Assembly: GCA_025454755.1 (NCBI GenBank)
Contig: JALONV010000034.1
Span: 1 to 55,959, forward strand
Reading direction: 5' to 3'
Source of the DNA: Bacteroidales bacterium
Lineage (GTDB): Bacteria; Bacteroidota; Bacteroidia; Bacteroidales; VadinHA17
Length of the DNA: 55,959 bases
Shown here: piece by piece, positions 34,361 through 43,265 of the stretch
Layout: the number at the start of each line of letters is the position of its first letter
Position numbering within the stretch: the first letter of the stretch is position 1
Program-made: the position numbers and the translations under genes
The notes under the pieces: model-generated
Database searches by the model: none
Seen by the model: only the letters and a program-made list of their open reading frames with translations
Told to the model about the DNA's origin: nothing

Positions 34361-36331
34361 CTATTTCTCAGGTGTAAGAACCAGAGTATTAGAACCTTTC
34401 AATCCCGCATTGATAAACTCCATTCTGATCCTTGTTACACCATCTGGCCAGTATCTTCTCAATGACCTGTCTTTGATTTCAATAAATTCTATCTTCGGTG
34501 TGACAGTTTTGGGATTATATGTCATATTGATCGTAAATCCATCTCCGTCAAGTTTCAAAAATCCTTCTTTTATCTGGGTTACCTTACAGTAAGTGATCAG
34601 GTTGGTACTTGTTATCCCGCCTGTCTTTTCAGTGAGCTCATAACTATCATTTATCACGAAGTTTTTGCCTCTGTTCAGCGTATAATTGCGTATCCATCTT
34701 TTGACTTTTGCATTTTCAGGATATGCTCCTGCTATATCCGTTGAAAATGAAGCAGACTTCGGAGCAGCTTTAAAAGATGTATTCTTCGCCTTGTAATTGG
34801 CACCCTGCATCTGTTCAACACCATTAATTACAGGCAGGTTATGGTAACCCGACTGCATAGTCCATATCTCATAACGGCGTGAGCTGAAAGTCTTAGCGAC
34901 ATACTCTTCGCGTCCCAGGTCAATAAGACACGGCTTTCCATCGTAATACAGAAGGAATGAACCAACATCATTATGGTTATGGCTCTCTGCGTTGAAGCCT
35001 CCCTTGGCACCGAAAAAGAAACCTGAAAAGCTTCCCTCTTTGTCACGGGCACCTGCTATCTCTGTATCGGGGAACCAGAAATCTGATACGAGGGCTTCTT
35101 TCCCTTCCGCATTTTTTAATTCATCCAGCAGGCTCAGGTTCCTGATCTGGCTTCCTACCCTGCCTCCAAAGGGGCCTTCACCCCATTTGCCGAGTTTAGC
35201 AAGGTATGCCCCGAATTTCATCATAACCGGATCATTGATGGCTTTGCCGTAACGGTAGACTATCGATGGATTGCCTCCTGTCGTGGCATCCGCATCGGCG
35301 AAGTTTATAAAATAAGGTGCGTGTATATTTACCTGATAAAAATATTTCCCTATGTTCTGAACAAGGGGATCATCAAAGACATCGAATTTCCCATCTGTGA
35401 CTTTCTTCATGAGCTCAAGGCTTTCATAGAGAAGAGCTCCTGCAGCGCCCCAGTAAGAGGGACCCTCGTCACAGCCGCCATCATCAGAATACCCATTTAG
35501 GAATTTATCGAGTGAGTTCAATATCTTCTCCACTTCTGCAGCTTTTTTAACCGGGTCGGTTTCAATGAGAAGGTAACTCGTCAGCATATTGTAATTTACC
35601 CATGGATTCCAGTTATTAGGCCTTCCACCCTTAAAACCCATATACCCGAAATCGGTCCTTTCAAAATAAGGATCCAGCGCTTTTCTTTCAATCTCCTGTT
35701 TCAGCCTTTGTGAGATCAGCGGATGAACCTTGTCAAATTCATCCCTGAATAAATAGTATGTCCACGAAAGGTTGCTTGTCACCTCTCCTACTCCCAGGTC
35801 GACGGTAGGTTCGTTATTATCAGGCAATCCGAAAGATGCTTTCTGAAAGTAAAGGTGTGCCGACCAGCCCCACCATGTCTGTTCGCTATAGTACCATACA
35901 CCATTGATTATCTGATCCATAAAACGTCCTTTGCCCTCGATGAGCTCACCCATAACGAGTGATATCAGGGCATTGCTGCAGGCAGAATATGCACTCTGGC
36001 GACGGTCTCCGGAACGTATGAACTCAAGGTAATCGGTAGCCTTTACAACGGGCCAGTTATAATTCAGATACTCTTCAGCATCCTTTATATACTGCTGCCT
36101 GATGTTTGCAGGCAAATTTTCCCAGAACTGTCTCTCCCTGTAAACAGGCAGATTGTTCCATGAATCATCTGTTATAAGAACTTTTGAGAGCTCAATCGCC
36201 TTAGCTTCTTTCACCAGTATATTTCTCTCCTTATTTGTGAGTTCAGGAGCAGTTGCTGAAGCAATTGTGCTGATTGCAACTGAGAAGATAGCTAAAATGA
36301 AGCCTACTGAAAAACTTAGATTACTCTTCAT
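34361..36331 (-). CDS. Heparinase II/III-like (polysaccharide lyase-type) exported protein
   Basis: A 656-residue protein with a signal peptide (residues 1-27, ending ASATA). A long alpha/alpha toroid (about 50-370) contains RERQFWENLPANIR, GVWYYSEQTWWGWSAHLYF and DGGCDEGPSYWGAAGALLYE, with conserved Trp, Tyr and His residues of the lyase barrel. The C-terminal beta domain has FFFGAKGGFNAESHNHNDVGSFLLYYDG (about 430-460), the hallmark HNHND of heparinase II/III proteins. It would cleave uronic-acid polysaccharides by beta-elimination in the periplasm; substrate and PL family cannot be named. No SusCD genes are nearby. Confidence 0.87.
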   Translation of the reverse strand: MKSNLSFSVGFILAIFSVAISTIASATAPELTNKERNILVKEAKAIELSKVLITDDSWNNLPVYRERQFWENLPANIRQQYIKDAEEYLNYNWPVVKATDYLEFIRSGDRRQSAYSACSNALISLVMGELIEGKGRFMDQIINGVWYYSEQTWWGWSAHLYFQKASFGLPDNNEPTVDLGVGEVTSNLSWTYYLFRDEFDKVHPLISQRLKQEIERKALDPYFERTDFGYMGFKGGRPNNWNPWVNYNMLTSYLLIETDPVKKAAEVEKILNSLDKFLNGYSDDGGCDEGPSYWGAAGALLYESLELMKKVTDGKFDVFDDPLVQNIGKYFYQVNIHAPYFINFADADATTGGNPSIVYRYGKAINDPVMMKFGAYLAKLGKWGEGPFGGRVGSQIRNLSLLDELKNAEGKEALVSDFWFPDTEIAGARDKEGSFSGFFFGAKGGFNAESHNHNDVGSFLLYYDGKPCLIDLGREEYVAKTFSSRRYEIWTMQSGYHNLPVINGVEQMQGANYKAKNTSFKAAPKSASFSTDIAGAYPENAKVKRWIRNYTLNRGKNFVINDSYELTEKTGGITSTNLITYCKVTQIKEGFLKLDGDGFTINMTYNPKTVTPKIEFIEIKDRSLRRYWPDGVTRIRMEFINAGLKGSNTLVLTPEK

Positions 36332-36354
36332 ATTTATAAAAATTCCTGGAGTTT

Positions 36355-36394
36355 TACCGATTACTGATTACCGATTACTGATTACCGATTACTT
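36355..36394. repeat. Short tandem repeat of a 14-base unit over the DPP IV stop
   Basis: ATTACTG and ATTACCG units alternate (CCGATTACTG..., 36358-36393). The repeat supplies the TAA of the minus-strand DPP IV gene (36389-36391). It could vary in copy number by slippage without changing the protein. Confidence 0.75.
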
Positions 36395-38554
36395 GCCAAA
36401 GAAACACCCGAGCCAGAACTGGTTTGCCTCATTTCTCGAGTGCAAGGCTTTCGCACCGCCCCATCCGTGTCTGCCATTGGGGTATATCATGAACTGAAAA
36501 GATTTTCCTTCATCTTCAAGCTTCGATATAAGGTAGATGGAATTTTGCATGTGAACATTATCATCCATGTCTCCATGGTTAAGATAGAGCTTGCCCTTCA
36601 GGTTGGATGCAAACGTCAGAGTCGAGCCATTTTTGTAACCGTCAGGATTATCCTGCGGTGTATCCATAAATCTTTCTGTGTATACATTATCGTATAGCCT
36701 CCAGTCGGTCACAGAAGAACCGGCAAATCCGTGGGTCCAGTATTCAGCACCTTTTGTCAGAGCCAGGCATGTCATATATCCTCCATACGAGGTGCCTGTA
36801 ATGCCTATTTTTGCGGAATCAACAAAGGGTTTTGCCGTAAGCCATTTCACAGCATCTGCATAATCGAGTATCTCCCATTTTCCAAGTGAACGGTGCAGGT
36901 AATCGAGTCCTTTTCTGCCAAACTGGCCTGAGCCCCTGTGGTCAACGGCAAATGTTATTATCCCGTTCTGTGCGTACCACGAAGGATTTGTGCCCTGCCA
37001 CCTGTTGTAGATATTCTTAGCATCAGGTCCCCCATAGATCGTGAAAACCACAGGATATTTCTTCGAAGGATCAAAATTGAGTGGATAGGTTATGACCGCC
37101 GGCATATTGAACAATCCGTCGGATGTCATTATTTTAACAAATTCTGATTTCGGGTGTTCGGCAGGATTATATTCCGGTTGTTCGAACTTATGAATTTCCC
37201 TGAGCATTTTGCGCTTTTTATCATATGCGAGAATTGAACCGGTGCTGGCAATACTGTTCCATGTATCCGTATAATAACTTCCTTTTGGAGAAATATTTAC
37301 GGTATGTGAACCATTGCCGCTTGTAAGCTGAATAAGTCTCTTCCCATCCAACCCTACACAAAAAGCATGATTATCAGTCGATTCCGGACCCGCTGACGAG
37401 AAGTAAACAGTTTTCAGAGCCTCATCAACACGGTCTATGGATGTCACCCTGAAGTTCAGGTTTGTCAGCTGTGCTATCTGTCCTCCGTCCCATCCAACAT
37501 AATAGAGGTTATCCCAGCCATTCTTATAGCTTCGTATAATAAAACCTGAGCCATTCTTCATAACGTGAATATCTTCATGGAATTCAATCCATGTCTTCCA
37601 TGATTCTTCATATATCTGCCTGAAATCACCCGTGAGAGGATCGGCGAGAATGATCTTCAGGTTATTCTGGTCGCGGTTCAGTACCTGGATTGCCAGATTC
37701 CTGCTGTCGGGAGTCCAGAATGGCCAGGCAAGATACTGGTCGACGGAATAATCAGTTTTCACCCATGTTGTTTTTCCCGTTGCTATGCTGGCTATTCCCA
37801 TTTTGACCTTCGGATTCGGATCTCCGGGTTTCGGATAGTGGACAACCTCCAGGGTACCATGGATACCATCGGGTTCATCAAGGCGGTTGAGAGTGAATAC
37901 CGGCACTTCGCTTTCGTCGAATCTCAGGTAAGCTATACTGTTGCCATCAGGGGCCCACCAGAATGCTGCATAGCGGCTGGGCCTGCCAAGTATCTCTTCA
38001 TAATATACCCAGGCAGCATAACCGTTATAAACATCCTTGGATGCGTCGGTGGTAAGCCGGATCTCTTTATTAACTTCAATATCAAACACATAAAGGTCCT
38101 TTTCTTTTGTATAGGCAATTTTTCTGCCATCCGGTGAGAAGCGGGCGTTTACTTCCTCTTTTTCATCAGAAGTAAGTCTTTTAAGTTCCTTCCCGCCTTT
38201 AACAAACAACCAGAGATCGCTATCCTTTATAATTACAACGCTTTTCATATCGGGACTTACAACATCATTTATTCCAATAGTAACGCCTGACGGTAATGAT
38301 TCGTTAAGGAGATCCCGATCGCTTTTTGAAGCAGGAATTGTAACACTTTTCCCCGTCTTAATATCGACACTCTGCGTTACAGGCTTTTTGTCAGCATCTG
38401 ATGTTCGTAGTATATAATGTGTATCATCAGTCCAGCCTATAACTGAAATCTGATCGGGATTCCGTATTGGCCGCTGGGCAGAAATCCTGGCTTCTGCTAA
38501 CACAAGTGTAAAAATAAGCAGCAACAGACTGACAGGGAGGTGGTTTTTTCTCAT
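36389..38554 (-). CDS. Dipeptidyl peptidase IV (S9B)
   Basis: Releases X-Pro dipeptides in the periplasm during peptide use. The 721-residue protein has a signal peptide (1-26), an eight-bladed beta-propeller (about 40-470), with WVYYEEILGR carrying the paired Glu that binds the substrate N-terminus, and the alpha/beta hydrolase domain with catalytic Ser in GITGTSYGGYM (about 587), Asp in NHGDMDDNVH (about 659) and His in NGRHGWGG (about 692). The C-terminus LGCFFGK is the usual end of Bacteroidota DPP IV. It is alone in its direction, with a tandem repeat at its stop. Confidence 0.94.
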   Translation of the reverse strand: MRKNHLPVSLLLLIFTLVLAEARISAQRPIRNPDQISVIGWTDDTHYILRTSDADKKPVTQSVDIKTGKSVTIPASKSDRDLLNESLPSGVTIGINDVVSPDMKSVVIIKDSDLWLFVKGGKELKRLTSDEKEEVNARFSPDGRKIAYTKEKDLYVFDIEVNKEIRLTTDASKDVYNGYAAWVYYEEILGRPSRYAAFWWAPDGNSIAYLRFDESEVPVFTLNRLDEPDGIHGTLEVVHYPKPGDPNPKVKMGIASIATGKTTWVKTDYSVDQYLAWPFWTPDSRNLAIQVLNRDQNNLKIILADPLTGDFRQIYEESWKTWIEFHEDIHVMKNGSGFIIRSYKNGWDNLYYVGWDGGQIAQLTNLNFRVTSIDRVDEALKTVYFSSAGPESTDNHAFCVGLDGKRLIQLTSGNGSHTVNISPKGSYYTDTWNSIASTGSILAYDKKRKMLREIHKFEQPEYNPAEHPKSEFVKIMTSDGLFNMPAVITYPLNFDPSKKYPVVFTIYGGPDAKNIYNRWQGTNPSWYAQNGIITFAVDHRGSGQFGRKGLDYLHRSLGKWEILDYADAVKWLTAKPFVDSAKIGITGTSYGGYMTCLALTKGAEYWTHGFAGSSVTDWRLYDNVYTERFMDTPQDNPDGYKNGSTLTFASNLKGKLYLNHGDMDDNVHMQNSIYLISKLEDEGKSFQFMIYPNGRHGWGGAKALHSRNEANQFWLGCFFGK

Positions 38555-38698
38555 GGGATTTTGTTTTAGCAGGCAAATGAAAGGGTTTTAATAAGTAAAC
38601 AAAAATAAGGTTTTTAAGATAATCCCCTCACTTCTCAAAAGGTTAAAGAAGAATATTTTAAGAGGCATTTACCTGTTAATAAAATGAATATAATTGCG

Positions 38699-38925
38699 GT
38701 AAATGCAGGGAGATTTCTCGCTTAAGCCCGGAATGACATAAGCCAGACTTGCAGTAAATGCAGGGAGATTTCTCGCTTCGCTCGAAATGACAGGTTTAAT
38801 TGTAGTCAATATGGGGAAGGCAGCGCAAGGCCATCAGCCTTGCGCCGCCTTCCCCATATATTGACCCAAATAAATCGTGTCATTCCGAGTCCCGAGGACT
38901 CGGGACGAGGAATCTCCCTCATTGG
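38699..38925. repeat. Composite inverted repeat, MITE-like, in the long gap before the hydrogenase genes
   Basis: Two direct copies of 25 bases (38699-38723 and 38754-38778, with AGGGAGATTTCTCGC) face an inverted arm CGAGGAATCTCCCT (38906-38919). In between are a 23-base stem with one mismatch (38809-38831 with 38837-38859, ATATGGGG...CCCCATAT) and a perfect stem GTCCCGAG-GA-CTCGGGAC (38889-38906). No ORF is present. The remaining parts of 38555-39136 show nothing I can name apart from AT-rich DNA. Confidence 0.8.
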
Positions 38926-39136
38926 GCTGTGATGCATATTAATAGTGTTGTTATTGCGGGATTTAGTGAGAAATCACCATATTAAATACAACTCCCACTT
39001 TGTTCACATTACAATAGGTCACACAAAAAATGATTTTGTACCTTACAAAGGATAACCAGATTGAATTGTTTAACAGCTAACGTTATCATATTTGCCTTAA
39101 AGACAGAATACTTTATTTAGAACTATTATAAAATAC

Positions 39137-39170
39137 TGTTATTTTATTAACATTGTTATTTTAATAACAA
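39137..39170 (+). promoter_or_regulatory. Two tandem Rex-like dyads in the hydrogenase promoter
   Basis: Site A, TGTTATTTTATTAACA (39137-39152). Site B, TTGTTATTTTAATAACAA (39153-39170). Each has perfect outer arms (TGTTA/TAACA; site B extends to TTGTTATT-TT-AATAACAA). Their cores differ at one base of sixteen and are spaced 17 bases apart. The half-site TTGTTA...TAACAA is that of Rex, the NADH/NAD+ sensor that controls fermentation and hydrogenase genes in other bacteria. Site B ends 9 bases before the -7 box, so a bound protein would block initiation. Which protein binds is inference. Confidence 0.62.
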
Positions 39171-39179
39171 TAAATATAT

Positions 39180-39187
39180 TACTTTTG
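39180..39187 (+). promoter_or_regulatory. Bacteroidota -7 box of the hydrogenase operon
   Basis: TACTTTTG matches TAnnTTTG and lies 61 bases before the ATG of the first gene, immediately after the two dyads. Confidence 0.55.
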
Positions 39188-39248
39188 TAGAGAATTTCTA
39201 TTGATATAATTCGAACTATTTAACTATAAACCTGTAAATCAAGTGATT

Positions 39249-39620
39249 ATGAAAAAGATAAAATCACCTGAAGAGCTTAAAAAACTGAAGACTGAAGCCC
39301 TGGAAAGGCTTTATGGCAAAGAGAAAATCCGTGTGAGGGTCCATATGGGCACCAGCGGACTGGCATCCGGAGCTAAAGAAATATACGATTTCCTGAGGCT
39401 TGAACTGGAAAAGAGAAGCATCGAAGCTGATGTGATCGGAACCGGTGACATGGGCTACAGTTTTGCTGAGCCAACCATCGAAGTCAAACGTCCGGGAGAA
39501 ACCCCAGTTGTATTCGGAAATGTCGACAAGATCAAAGCCGATGAGATAATCGAGAAATATATTAAGAACGGCGAGTATGTTGACGGGATACTCCCGGTAA
39601 ACTACCAGTCAATCTATTAA
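39249..39620 (+). CDS. Cysteine-less ferredoxin-fold protein, first gene of the hydrogenase operon
   Basis: A 123-residue protein of the thioredoxin-like [2Fe-2S] ferredoxin family, as found ahead of NADH-linked hydrogenase genes in Bacteroidota. It shows an N-terminal helix, VRVHMGTSGLASGAKEIYDFL, IEADVIGTGDMGYSFAEPTIEVKRPG and a C-terminal EKYIKNGEYVDGILPVNYQSI. Positions that hold cysteines in the relatives I remember (TCG.A.GA and SGCMGYC) read TSGLASGA and TGDMGYS, so no cluster can be bound in that way; there is no Cys in the protein. It may be structural or regulatory. A GTG at 39243 gives two extra residues; ATG 39249 is preferred. Confidence 0.8.
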   Translation: MKKIKSPEELKKLKTEALERLYGKEKIRVRVHMGTSGLASGAKEIYDFLRLELEKRSIEADVIGTGDMGYSFAEPTIEVKRPGETPVVFGNVDKIKADEIIEKYIKNGEYVDGILPVNYQSIY

Positions 39621-39641
39621 AACATCGGGGGAGGTAAAACC

Positions 39642-41435
39642 ATGCCAAGAGAAAAGATGCAAATAATAGTGTGCGGCGGAACCAGTTGCAACGGTAATAA
39701 TGGTGAAGCAGTTATCGATAATATAAGGCTCGAGCTTGAGGCGAATGCGCTCGAGAATGATATCCGGGTTGTCAGGTCCGGTTGTTTCGGCCTCTGCACA
39801 ATGGGTCCGATAGTAAAGATCATGCCGGGCGATACCATCTATACCAAAGTAACTCCTGATGACGCTCATGAGATAGTAAGCGAACACATTATGAAAGGCC
39901 GCAAGGTCGAGAGGCTGCTCTATAAAGATCCGGAAGGAAAGAAGCCGCTCACTACCGAAAAAGAACTCACATCGCATAAGAAACAGATCAGGATAGCGCT
40001 GAGAAATTGCGGAATAATAAATCCGGAAAATATCGAGGATGCAATTGCACACAAGGGTTACGAAGCCCTTGCGACTGTTCTTACAGAACTGAAACCACAG
40101 GATGTGATCAGGATCATCAAGGACTCGGGTCTGAGAGGCAGAGGGGGTGGCGGCTTCCCAACAGGATTAAAGTGGGAAATAGCTTATAAAAACAAATCGG
40201 ACGAAAAATATGTAGTCTGCAATGCCGACGAGGGCGACCCGGGAGCATTTATGGACCGCTCTGTGCTCGAAGGTGATCCGCATGCTGTTCTGGAAGCAAT
40301 GATTATCTGCGGTTACGCCATTGAGGCACATAACGGTTTGATCTATATCCGCGCTGAATATCCTCTTGCCGTGGCACGCCTCAAGAGTGCCATTCAGCAG
40401 GCAAGGGATTATGGTTTGCTCGGAAAGGATATTTTGGGGACCGGGTTTGATTTCGACATTGATATCAGGTACGGTGCAGGTGCATTCGTCTGCGGAGAAG
40501 AGACAGCTTTGATCCACTCAATGGAAGGCTTGCGCGGTGAACCGACAGTCAAGCCACCCTTCCCCGCTGAATCAGGATTCAGGGGAAAACCCACCAACGT
40601 GAATAACGTTGAGACATTTGCATGCATATCACCTATAATATTGAAAGGTGCAGCCTGGTTCGCAGGCATCGGCACAGAAAAGTCAAAAGGAACCAAGGTT
40701 TTCGCACTGGCAGGTAAAATAAATAATGTCGGCCTCATAGAAGTCCCGATGGGAATCACTCTCCGTGAGGTGATCTTTGAAATCGGCGGAGGCATCAGGA
40801 AAGGCAAGAAATTCAAAGCCGCACAGACAGGCGGTCCTTCGGGAGGCTGTCTTACTGAAAAACATCTCGACCTGCCTATTGATTTCGACAATCTCACCGC
40901 TGCAGGCTCGATGATGGGATCAGGCGGTCTTATTGTAATGGATGAAGATGATTGCATGGTATCTGTTGCCAAGTTCTTCCTCGATTTTACCGTTGAGGAA
41001 TCATGCGGGAAATGCTCTCCATGCCGTATAGGGAACAAACGTCTTCATGAGCTTCTTGAGCATATAACCAAAGGTAAAGGCACTCTTGCTGACCTTGACA
41101 GGCTGAAGAATATGAGCCTGGTGATAAAGGATACATCACTCTGCGGACTGGGTCAGAGCTCGCCTAATCCTGTTCTTTCAACCCTGACAAATTTCAGGGA
41201 TGAGTATGAGGCTCATGTAACCCTGAAAAAATGCCCTGCAGGCAAATGCAAGGATCTGATGGAATATTTCATAATATCAGCAAACTGCGTGGGATGCACG
41301 GCTTGTGCAAGAGTTTGTCCCGTTGGTGCAATAACAGGCGAACGCAAGGAGCCGCACCTGATAAACCCATCAATATGCATCAAGTGCGGAGCATGCATGG
41401 AGAAATGCAAGTTTGACGCTATCATCATTCAATAA
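39642..41435 (+). CDS. hydB: NADH-linked hydrogenase flavoprotein subunit (HydB/NuoF-like)
   Basis: Carries FMN and NADH sites and electron-transfer clusters of the bifurcating [FeFe] hydrogenase. The 597 residues contain: an N-terminal ferredoxin-like domain with IVCGGTSCNGNNGEA and GCFGLCTMGP; the NuoF core with GLRGRGGGGFPTGLKW (about 160, NADH/FMN) and CNADEGDPGAFMDR; an SLBB segment; the [4Fe-4S] motif ESCGKCSPCRIG (about 453); and two C-terminal ferredoxin motifs, CVGCTACARVCP (about 548) and CIKCGACMEKC (about 578). An unusually strong purine-rich ribosome site, GGGGGAGG (39627-39634), precedes ATG 39642. Confidence 0.95.
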   Translation: MPREKMQIIVCGGTSCNGNNGEAVIDNIRLELEANALENDIRVVRSGCFGLCTMGPIVKIMPGDTIYTKVTPDDAHEIVSEHIMKGRKVERLLYKDPEGKKPLTTEKELTSHKKQIRIALRNCGIINPENIEDAIAHKGYEALATVLTELKPQDVIRIIKDSGLRGRGGGGFPTGLKWEIAYKNKSDEKYVVCNADEGDPGAFMDRSVLEGDPHAVLEAMIICGYAIEAHNGLIYIRAEYPLAVARLKSAIQQARDYGLLGKDILGTGFDFDIDIRYGAGAFVCGEETALIHSMEGLRGEPTVKPPFPAESGFRGKPTNVNNVETFACISPIILKGAAWFAGIGTEKSKGTKVFALAGKINNVGLIEVPMGITLREVIFEIGGGIRKGKKFKAAQTGGPSGGCLTEKHLDLPIDFDNLTAAGSMMGSGGLIVMDEDDCMVSVAKFFLDFTVEESCGKCSPCRIGNKRLHELLEHITKGKGTLADLDRLKNMSLVIKDTSLCGLGQSSPNPVLSTLTNFRDEYEAHVTLKKCPAGKCKDLMEYFIISANCVGCTACARVCPVGAITGERKEPHLINPSICIKCGACMEKCKFDAIIIQ

Positions 41436-41453
41436 TATCAAGAAGTGTTGGAA

Positions 41454-43232
41454 ATGGAAACTATCAAGCTTACAATAGATAACAAGACAGTTGAAGTACC
41501 AAAAGGTACTACAATAAATAAAGCTGCGAAAGAGCTGGGTATCGATATACCGGTTCTCTGCTACATGGAGCTTAAGGATCTTTGTATCGAGAACAAACCT
41601 GCCGGATGCCGCATATGTGTCGTCGAAGTACAGGGAAGGCGTAATCTTGCTCCTTCATGTGCAACAAAATGTGAAGAGGGAATGGTTGTAAAAACACATA
41701 CAACCAGGGTTTTGAATGCCCGCCGTACGGTCATGGAATTCATTCTCTCCGATCATCCCAAAGAGTGCCTGATTTGCGCAAAATCGGGCAACTGTGAGCT
41801 TCAGTCTATGGCTCATCAGCTGGGCATAAAGGAAATACCAGGTCAGGAGATAGCAGCAATGTCGACCTATAAGAAAGATACATCTCCATCAATAATAAGG
41901 GACCAGGATAAATGCATCCTCTGCCGCCGCTGCGAAATGATGTGCAACGAGGTTCAGACCGTTGGCGCCCTGTCAGCTGTCAACAGGGGTTTTATGGCCA
42001 CCGTGGCTCCGGCATTTGAGCAGAACCTTGAGCACTCAACCTGCACATACTGCGGACAGTGTGTTGCTGTCTGTCCTACAGGGGCGCTTACTGAAGTAGA
42101 TAATACACCCGACGTATTGAGAGCACTGGCAGATCCTTCAAAAACAGTCATTGTACAGACCGCGCCTGCAGTACGCGCAGCTCTCGGCGAGATGTTCGGA
42201 ATGGAACCCGGAACTCTGGTTACTGGCAAAATGGTGACAGCTCTGAGAGCTCTGGGATTTGATTACGTCTTCGATACTGATTTTGCAGCCGACCTTACAA
42301 TAATGGAAGAAGGTACCGAACTTCTCGACAGGCTGACCAGGCACCTGAATGGAGACAAGACAGCAAGATTACCTATACTCACCTCATGCTGTCCGGGTTG
42401 GGTTAATTTCTTCGAGGAATATTTTCCTGATCTCAAGGACGTGCCCTCAACAGCCAAATCGCCTCAGCAGATGTTCGGCGCCATTGCAAAGACTTACTTC
42501 GCCGACAAAATAAAGATTGACAGAAAGGATCTGGTTGTTGTGTCGATAATGCCATGTCTTGCAAAGAAATATGAATGCCAGAGAGATGAATTCTCTGTCG
42601 ATGGAAACAGGGATGTGGATTTCTCGATATCGACAAGGGAGCTTGCTTCATTCATAAAGCAGGCAAACCTCGACCTTAATAATCTTGAGGAAGGTGAATT
42701 TGATGCTCCTCTTGGCGAATCAACCGGAGCAGGAGTGATTTTCGGCGCTACCGGGGGAGTTATCGAGGCTGCTGTCAGAACCGCTTATGAATTACATACC
42801 GCCAAGAAACTCGACAGACTGGATTTTACTGAACTGAGAGGTCTCGAGGGCGTTCGCTCAGCAACAATCGATTTCAATGGTCTCCCGATAAATATAGGTA
42901 TAGCTCACGGACTCGGCAATGCGAGGAAGCTGCTGAATGATGTCAGAGCCGGCAAATCGCTGTTCCATGCCATTGAAGTAATGGCATGTCCCGGCGGATG
43001 TATCGGCGGCGGCGGACAGCCTCTGCACCATGGAAATTCAGAGATCATAAAAGCAAGAGCAGCTGCCATATACAGGGAAGACAAGCAGAAGCCGCTGAGG
43101 AAATCCCATGAGAATCCATTCATAATCAAGCTGTATGAGGAGTTCCTGGGCAAACCGAATAGTGAAAAAGCTCATCACCTGCTTCATACTCATTATTTTG
43201 ATAAGAAGAAGAAAATCATTGTAAAACAATAG
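41454..43232 (+). CDS. hydA: [FeFe]-hydrogenase catalytic subunit (HydA, M3-type with extra clusters)
   Basis: Makes or oxidises H2. The 592-residue protein has a [2Fe-2S] domain (residues 1-75, CRICVVEV and SCATKC), a His-Cys3 [4Fe-4S] motif HPKECLICAKSGNC (about 102), two [4Fe-4S] motifs CILCRRCEMMC and CTYCGQCVAVC (about 147 and 197), and the H-cluster motifs: L1 TSCCPGW (about 310), L2 MPCLAKKYE (about 365), L3 MACPGGCIGGGG (about 508). The domain set fits group A3 trimeric enzymes coupled to NADH. GTG 41445 would add three residues; ATG 41454 gives METIKLTID. Maturation genes hydEFG are not in the window. Confidence 0.96.
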   Translation: METIKLTIDNKTVEVPKGTTINKAAKELGIDIPVLCYMELKDLCIENKPAGCRICVVEVQGRRNLAPSCATKCEEGMVVKTHTTRVLNARRTVMEFILSDHPKECLICAKSGNCELQSMAHQLGIKEIPGQEIAAMSTYKKDTSPSIIRDQDKCILCRRCEMMCNEVQTVGALSAVNRGFMATVAPAFEQNLEHSTCTYCGQCVAVCPTGALTEVDNTPDVLRALADPSKTVIVQTAPAVRAALGEMFGMEPGTLVTGKMVTALRALGFDYVFDTDFAADLTIMEEGTELLDRLTRHLNGDKTARLPILTSCCPGWVNFFEEYFPDLKDVPSTAKSPQQMFGAIAKTYFADKIKIDRKDLVVVSIMPCLAKKYECQRDEFSVDGNRDVDFSISTRELASFIKQANLDLNNLEEGEFDAPLGESTGAGVIFGATGGVIEAAVRTAYELHTAKKLDRLDFTELRGLEGVRSATIDFNGLPINIGIAHGLGNARKLLNDVRAGKSLFHAIEVMACPGGCIGGGGQPLHHGNSEIIKARAAAIYREDKQKPLRKSHENPFIIKLYEEFLGKPNSEKAHHLLHTHYFDKKKKIIVKQ

Positions 43233-43265
43233 TATACCGTCAGGTACAATATAAAACTCAATGTC

